Source: Dillenia suffruticosa | Taxonomy: Eukaryota; Streptophyta; Magnoliopsida; Dilleniales; Dilleniaceae | Direction of reading: 5' to 3' | NCBI GenBank assembly: GCA_033439265.1 | Contig: JAVTVX010000004.1 | Coordinates: 17,559,701 to 17,623,700 of the forward strand | DNA: 64,000 nucleotides | Shown: positions 58,427 through 64,000 of the stretch, piece after piece | How positions within the stretch are numbered: position 1 is the first letter of the stretch | Layout of the letters: each line of letters begins with the position of its first letter | Made by a program: the position numbers and the translations under genes | The notes under the pieces: model-generated | What the model saw: the letters and a program-made list of their open reading frames with translations, nothing else | Database searches by the model: none | What the model was told of the DNA's origin: nothing

Positions 58427-58949
58427 TGTTGCTATCTATAGGAATATGCCTATTATGGGCATTTGGGTAATTAAGGAATGGGGTAACTCCCATCCTTAAT
58501 TACCAATTAACCAACCCCCAAATTGGTAACTCCCCAATTAAACCTAATTGAGCAAAAAAAAAAAAGATACCATGTGAATGAGTGATTCCTCTCTCTCCAA
58601 TTTGTGAAATGAAGGTGAGAGGCCCGTGTGTGTGTTCTTCCAGTGGCGTGAACAGTAACCATGGAGGAGAAAGGCTAACATTGCACTTCCCTAGAGAGAG
58701 AAAATAGAGTGAGGGATGGAGATTTTCGCGTAAGAAAATCTCACGTCGTCAAACGATTCACCGGATGTGAGGGTTGTGGCGTCATGGATTTGAGGTGGTG
58801 GTTCTATTGCGTGATCACCATCCGACCGTGCGATCCGTTCGAGGGACATCGCAACACGGTGGATTTTGGAGACCACCCAATAAAGGTATTTATCCAAAAA
58901 ATTCTGAACTATTTATTTCACGCTTCCGCATGCGTGATTAAATCCAACA
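58427..58949 (+). mobile_element. 5' LTR of copia element inserted in the previous copia
   Basis: Starts TGTTGCTATC right where the older RT frame breaks and ends ATCCAACA, giving TGTTG...CAACA termini over 523 bp. It is followed by a one-base spacer and a tRNA-Met primer site. It contains a strong hairpin at 58466-58504. A 68-codon minus-strand frame inside (58691-58897) is not supported as a gene. Confidence 0.8.
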
Positions 58950-58950
58950 T

Positions 58951-58962
58951 TGGTATCAGAGC
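58951..58962 (+). other. tRNA-Met primer-binding site
   Basis: TGGTATCAGAGC, complementary to the 3' end of initiator tRNA-Met and the standard primer site of plant copia elements, lies one base after the LTR. Confidence 0.9.
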
Positions 58963-60060
58963 GATTGTTAGATTTAATTTAAATAATTTACGAAATTATT
59001 TTTTGGGGTTTAAAATTTTGGGGTTCGGATCACGGATGAGTTTCGTGAATCTGAGAATACCGTAAGAATACCCATGGCCCAGGGATTACAAAACCAATTT
59101 TTATTTAATTTTCCGAGCATGTTTGGGCCATGAAAAGTCCGGTCGAAATTTGCGACCGTACGGACATGAAAACCTTAGATCTATGGCTTTAGAGGGCGGA
59201 TCGATGCATGACAATGTTATAAGTATGTTCCTTGCATCTAGATCTACAGTTTCATGCCTTTTAATATGAGTTTTGGATGCCGGAAACTGGGATTTCTGAA
59301 TGGCCGCGGAGGGCCTCGACTGGGGTAGTTGGTTTTCGTCATTTTTGGACATGAATCCTCCTAAAATCGAGTGTAGGATGTTTGGAGGAAGGCTATTAAT
59401 ATTTTCCAGTCGAAAAATGCAAGAAAAAACAGCCAAAATCGAGTTCTCCAGAAACCGGGTCGAAAAATCCGTTGTAAGACCCGTCGGGCGAAGAAGAACC
59501 GGCCCAGACCCGCAGGTGCATGACTCGCACGTGCTAGAAGGAGCGTCTGGCAGGCGCGTATAGTGCACGCGCCACACAGGCGCGTAAACCAGGACTGGCA
59601 GCGGTTCGGGTCGGACCCTGACCCGGACCGACCCGTAACCGACCCGACTAGGTCGGACCCGAGACCCGTTGACCGAGCGGTCGGGTCAACCCTGAACCAT
59701 TGACTGACCCGGTCAGACCCGGCTCAACACGGCTTAACACGGCTCAGCGCGTAAGGGCGCGTGAGCGGCGCGCAGCGACTGGGCGAGCGTGAGCCGAGCC
59801 GCGCCAGGCGCGTGGCGGCGCGTGTGAGGCGCGCCGCGCGTCTGGCACGTGCAGCAGACCACCCCCAGCACGTGGAGGAGCGTGGAGCGCACCGCCGGCG
59901 TGCGGCGGCGCGTGTGAGCCCCCTGGTGGCGCGTGAGGTCGCTTAAAATTGAATTTTTTCAATTTTTTTGGGGTCTTATTTCCATAAATGTAACTTTTTG
60001 TAGGTTTTTGTATGCCGAATCAAAGTCCAAATGGTAAGATGCGATTTTGAGTTGTGGTGT
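58963..60060 (+). other. Long leader with GC-rich tract
   Basis: No gag motif is readable. 59480-59945 is very GC-rich with repeated GACCCGG/CCGACC and GGCGCGTG phrases. Open frames on both strands (including a minus-strand one of 158 codons at 59101-59577) have no family resemblance and look like composition artefacts in the untranslated leader. Confidence 0.5.
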
Positions 60061-61080
60061 ATGGTGTCCGTTGACTCATACGCTCACTTTGGAGTCTGTA
60101 CTCAAGTCACTTTGGTCTTGATGATTCATAGGGCATACAAAAATGTGATAATAAGTATCTCCAAGTCACAAATATTTCTCTTAATGCGTTAAGAACTATC
60201 GTATTAAATTTTTGTAAGGAGAGTAAACTAAATGATGTGATCTGCGAGATTTTATCAGTAGATTCAGTTTATTCTCGAGAGGCAAAACTAATGGGAATCT
60301 GAGGCAAGAGATGATGGGCCCCAGGGTGGGCACCACGCCTCAGGATATACAAGATAAAGGGACCTATCGTGCATGGTAGAAAAGAATTGCCAAATTAGGG
60401 CAATCCATACCAGTGGCATGCATAATGACTTAATCTCGTTTTACGAGTCATATCCTATAGAAATGTCGGTTCGACTTGTCCCATAAGAGCATCGTGTTGC
60501 TCATTCGGCTCCTAATGTGAGGATGCAGAAGAAAATTAAGATATACGGACAAGCAAATTTCGGATGGAATTTAGGTACCGGATGTGATCCAGTTTTTACC
60601 TGATTTATGGGAAACCGTGAAATCCTATCTCACATTTGACGAAAGTATTCGTACTTTCGTTGACGTGAACACGTATTGTGAGCTCGATGAGGAGCACTTA
60701 GGGGCGAGTAGGCCACACTCGAGTCATGCTAATTCAGAGGAGTCGAGTAAGAACTTCCCCGGCGTTAAGCCAATAGTATAAGCATATGAACGAAACTCGA
60801 GATCCAGATAATAAAAATCATCCGAGAAAACAGACAACGAGGTACAAGAACGCAAGAAGAAGGAATTTGATTAGACCAAAGTAAATTGCCACGTTTGAGG
60901 TAGATTTGGTCATTTCACTCGTGAGTGTTACGAGCAGAAATTAATATCCTTTTTTTTACGTGGTTTGAGATTTGTCTCATTCACAATAATGCTCGCTGAT
61001 TTCTCTCCTTTGAAATCAGGAGCAACCGACCACGTAACTCGAGACAGGAGTGCGTAAAGATAGTTCCGTCAGGTGAATCC
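60060..61080 (+). pseudogene. Copia gag and start of protease
   Basis: Gag pieces: IQFLPDLWETVKSYLTFDES (60584) in the conserved L-P-x-S/L-W region, a zinc-knuckle-like GRFGHFTRECYEQ near 60895-60935 with its second cysteine replaced by a stop codon, and LKSGATDHVTRD near 61014-61048, the protease active site in its SGATDH form. Packaging and processing roles as for other copia elements. Stops interrupt throughout. Confidence 0.7.
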
Positions 61081-62100
61081 TTAAACTTTGAGGATTTACG
61101 TTAAGGACATCGCATTTGTCGTTATCCGAGGGAACGACACTTGCCATGACGTTCTTAATACTGTAGGTATTCGACGGATCTATAATTTGGTACCTTGTCT
61201 AAAATTGATTGTGATATGCGTGAAATTATTCTTTTTTTTAATACGACAATTTTCTAAATTGTTCTGGTTTTAATCAATGATGAATTGTATGCACTGGGTG
61301 ATGCTCCTTTTAATGGTTTTTTGTCGTTCTACTATTGTCTTTACATCTGATTGCATAGATGATGATGTAAATGAATGACATAGAAGACTTAGACGCATAA
61401 GGTAAGCGATGATGAATCGGTTAACAGCGAGAGATTTATTAGACCCACTGACCAGATTTGAGTTACCCATATGTGAATTTTGCCTAGCCGGCAAAATGAC
61501 GAGAAAACCATTTGGCAATGTAATGAAGCTAGGACTCCATTGCAGTTAGACCATTGTGCCTTTCTTTTTATGGTCTTATGAGCATGAGAGTCAGAAATGG
61601 AGTTATGTAGATGATGCTTATAGACGCTTATGTGTATTTCGGTTCATCTATCTGATCTCGCATAAGTCTGAGGCATTAGACTGCTTCAAGAGGTTTATAA
61701 GCGAGATTGAAAATCAGTTAGATTTGAGAGTAGAGACTCTCAGAACCGAGTGAGGATCCAAGTATTTATCTAAATTACACATGGGGCTCTGTTTCGATAA
61801 GAGTATTACGAAACTACAGACTATTAGTCTGTTCCCCATTTGAGCTTTGGATAGGGAGGCAGTCTGACCTTAGCTACTTGAGGTTATGGGATTGTGCCGC
61901 GATTTCTCGCATTCACACGGTGAGTTAGGCCCGCGAGAAAATACGTGTTCTTAGGCGAACACGGACCGCACTATAATCGAGATTGAGTTTCGTAATACCA
62001 TATTTCTTCAGAATGATTTCTCTAAGAGAGATAAAATCAATTTGGACCCTACCCTTTATGCGATGGATGAGTTTAGTGGCTCGGGGAGCCCAGCGGCGGG
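61080..62100 (+). pseudogene. Copia protease end and integrase
   Basis: RIYVKDIAFVVIRGNDTCHD then VLNTVGIRRIYNLVP (61085-61200) match the retropepsin C-terminal region. YRRLCVFRFIYLISHKSEAL and FISEIENQLDLRVETLRTE (61619-61750) match the integrase core between its first two acidic residues. The second Asp is replaced by Glu at the end of the latter motif (TLRTE where TLRSD is usual). Later integrase sequence is barely readable. Confidence 0.65.
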
Positions 62101-62159
62101 ATACAAGAATCCACTATGGATCTTGATCTCAGTGGGAGCGATCCATCAAGAGATAAAGA

Positions 62160-63140
62160 TTTTTCTCTCCTAAGAGTATCGAGAATGCATATTTAAACGT
62201 TGTTTCTCGATTGAGGGTGAGACCCTCGTTGCGACTCTAGAGGATGATGAGAAATCCAAAACGGTCCAAAAGATTCTTGAGAGTTCTACAAAAGATGCAA
62301 AAGACCGTTTATTGAAGTCCATAAATGAAGAGAAGGAGTTGATGAGAATCAACGGGGTCTGGGACCTAGTTGATCAGCCTGAGGGCAGATGGACTATTGG
62401 GAACGAGTAGGTTTTTCAAAGTCAAGATAAAGGTCAACGGATTGATGAAGAAGTAAATAACCCGTCTAGTAACCGAGGGTTACACTTAGACTGAGGGGTG
62501 GACTATCGAGGAGTCATAGTCCAATTTATCTCGATCTGTTTATCTTTCAGCGATTGTCACGAACATGGATCAAGAGTCACATCACAAGGACGTAAAAACC
62601 GCTTTCGTATTGGAAGTCTAGATGAGGCGATCTACATGGAGCATCCCTCTGGGTTCGTTCTAGTAGATCAAGGGGATAAGATCTATTGATTTTAGAAATC
62701 AAAATACGACCTTAAGCCATCATCTAGACAGCGGCGCTTGAGATTTCACGAGAAGGTTAGATCTTATGGTTTTGTAATGATCGAGTAGGATCATTGCAGC
62801 TATCTGATACGTCCAGATGACTCGTTGTTCTCATATGTAGGTGACATACTGTTAGCCGGGAACAACAGGGAGTATCCAATGACCATTGTAACATGGTTAT
62901 GAGGTTTTAGTTCATTCTCAGATTTTGGATCCATAGGGATCGCTTGAGAATGGTATTGACTCTTTAATAAGAGTTTTACATCAGGTAGATTCTTGAGCAT
63001 TTCGAGAAGAGCGATGACAACCTAAAAGATACTCTTATCGCTAAAGGTAAAAAGATCTGAATCTTGACACATGCCCTAAAATTTATAAAAGAAATAAGGG
63101 AGATGAGCAGAATCCCTTATTCCAGTGCAAAATACATTTC
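62160..63140 (+). pseudogene. Copia reverse transcriptase
   Basis: Plus strand: SINEEKELMRINGVWDLVDQ (about 62318) opening the RT domain, DEAIYMEHPSGFVLVDQGDK (62622), SKYDLKPSSRQRRLRFHEKV, then SYVGDILLAGNN near 62835, where the catalytic YVDD has become YVGD. The region between, including the first catalytic Asp, is shifted and stop-laden. Inactive. Confidence 0.78.
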
Positions 63141-63143
63141 TAG

Positions 63144-63290
63144 TGTATGCGATGAGGTATACACGTGTGATATACAGTTTGATGTATGCGATGAGGCATA
63201 CATGACCAGACGTTTATATGCGATGAGGTTTACACATGCGCTATACAGTTTGATGTATGCGATGAGGCATACATGACCAGACATTTATTT
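63144..63290 (+). repeat. Tandem duplication of about 72 bp in the RT-RNase H linker
   Basis: TGTATGCGATGAGG begins at 63144, 63183, 63216 (as TATATGCGATGAGG) and 63254. The pairs 63144/63216 and 63183/63254 give a 71-72-bp period. It encodes the conserved LMYAMRHT segment more than once. Confidence 0.8.
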
Positions 63291-63299
63291 TATGGTCGA

Positions 63300-63842
63300 T
63301 CTGGTGAGTAGGTATTAATAGAATCCTGGAAGGGATCACTGTAGAGCAGTGAAAAGGGATTCTTAAAAATCTCATTTGAACTGCGGACCTCTCTATGTGT
63401 TACGGATGAGGAGATTTACGTTTTTCGTTGGGATTTAGATACTGACTGGGAGTAACGATATGAATAAACGCAAACTAACATTAGGTTTTATCTTCTTAGA
63501 GCAGTAAGAAGAGAACCTGTATATCTCCATTTACGATAGAGACTGAGCTTGTAGTATGCTCAATTGTAGTTCATGAGAATGGTTGGCTTCAGAAATTTTC
63601 TGGAAGACTTAGGGGTTGTGAAAGATAATGGGAGGTCAGTGATAATTATTGTGATAATCAGACCGATACTGTCAACAAATGAGACCCTAAGTGTAATAGC
63701 AAAGCCAAACACATTAATACCGAAGACCACTGTGAGAGATATTACCGAGAAGGGTATTGTGACAGTTAAGTACATCTTGACATACATCATGAGAGCTGAT
63801 CCCTTCAGAAAACCCGTTGTGAGAGATTCCTTTGTGAGATAA
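63300..63842 (+). pseudogene. Copia RNase H C-terminal region
   Basis: The last frame is open over 63573-63842 and ends YIMRADPFRKPVVRDSFVR, the conserved copia ADP-x-T-KP tail with the threonine replaced. Upstream pieces are broken by stops. Sequence beyond 63842 should be the stretch before the 3' LTR, which lies outside the window; nothing else is recognised up to 64000. Confidence 0.75.
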
Positions 63843-64000
63843 GAAATCATTGGGTTAAGTGTACTTTCATTTCTCATTATATACTGTTTTAGATGTTTAT
63901 TGAAATATATGACATGCATGCATTATTGGGTCACATATGTATTTCATGTACTAGTTATTATCATATATTGTAATCTTGTGATAAAAGATGTGTCAGGTAG

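Noticed and set aside
59101-59577. Minus-strand open frame of 158 codons
   Set aside because: It lies in the copia leader, has no family resemblance, and overlaps a GC-rich tract where chance open frames are common.

Overview
The window is a plant nuclear-genome segment made almost entirely of transposable elements and their debris. I found no intact host gene, rRNA gene, functional tRNA gene, CRISPR array or operon. The organism is most likely a flowering plant. The evidence is the mix of Ty1/copia and Ty3/gypsy LTR retrotransposons with plant-type domains, CACTA (En/Spm) DNA transposons with CACTA-type termini and GCGACGG-like subterminal repeats, a LINE-type RNase H fragment, SINE-like copies and AT-rich spacers. 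Monocot versus eudicot cannot be settled from this sequence.

Layout. 1-4170: a degenerate copia element on the minus strand (RNase H/RT, integrase, protease, gag, then an LTR-like region). 4170-5870: a truncated copia pol on the plus strand, from the same family but facing the other way. 6456-8050: a diverged, truncated gypsy LTR. 8690-9880: a LINE-derived RNase H pseudogene. 9950-12800: CT-rich tracts, a tandem repeat of about 580 bp and a minisatellite of about 140 bp. 13740-17230: a minus-strand transposon-protein remnant, a Harbinger-like MITE, SINE-like copies and a TATATG microsatellite. 17488-26200: a minus-strand copia element split by a 4.1-kb CACTA element (20255-24386). 27264-44058: a 16.8-kb minus-strand chromovirus-like gypsy element with a perfect 5-bp target-site duplication (GTTTA). 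A second, plus-strand element of the same family is nested in it (32346-38894) with its own perfect duplication (CCTCG). 44857-46049: a small CACTA element. 46380-48235 and 55300-55750: pieces of a third, transposase-bearing CACTA element, split by a 6.9-kb minus-strand Tat-lineage gypsy element (48236-55095). 55790-58426: a plus-strand copia (Tork/Tnt1-like) fragment. 58427-64000: another plus-strand copia element inserted into it, with LTR, tRNA-Met primer site and degenerate gag-pol, running off the window.

These are parasitic coding units, not an interacting pathway. Every pol reading frame carries stops, frameshifts, deletions or lost catalytic residues, so no element looks autonomous. 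Nesting gives relative ages: each host element predates its guest.

Most interesting points: (1) three copies of an AT-rich / tRNA-like (A-box plus B-box) / GC-rich minisatellite module inside two CACTA elements; (2) the Tat-type gypsy element that keeps gag, protease, an antisense ORF and a 46-bp tandem repeat but has lost RT and integrase; (3) the doubly target-site-bounded nested gypsy pair, whose members have complementary pol deletions and have both lost the same LTR/primer-site end; (4) an intron-like GT...AG insertion in the gypsy protease region.
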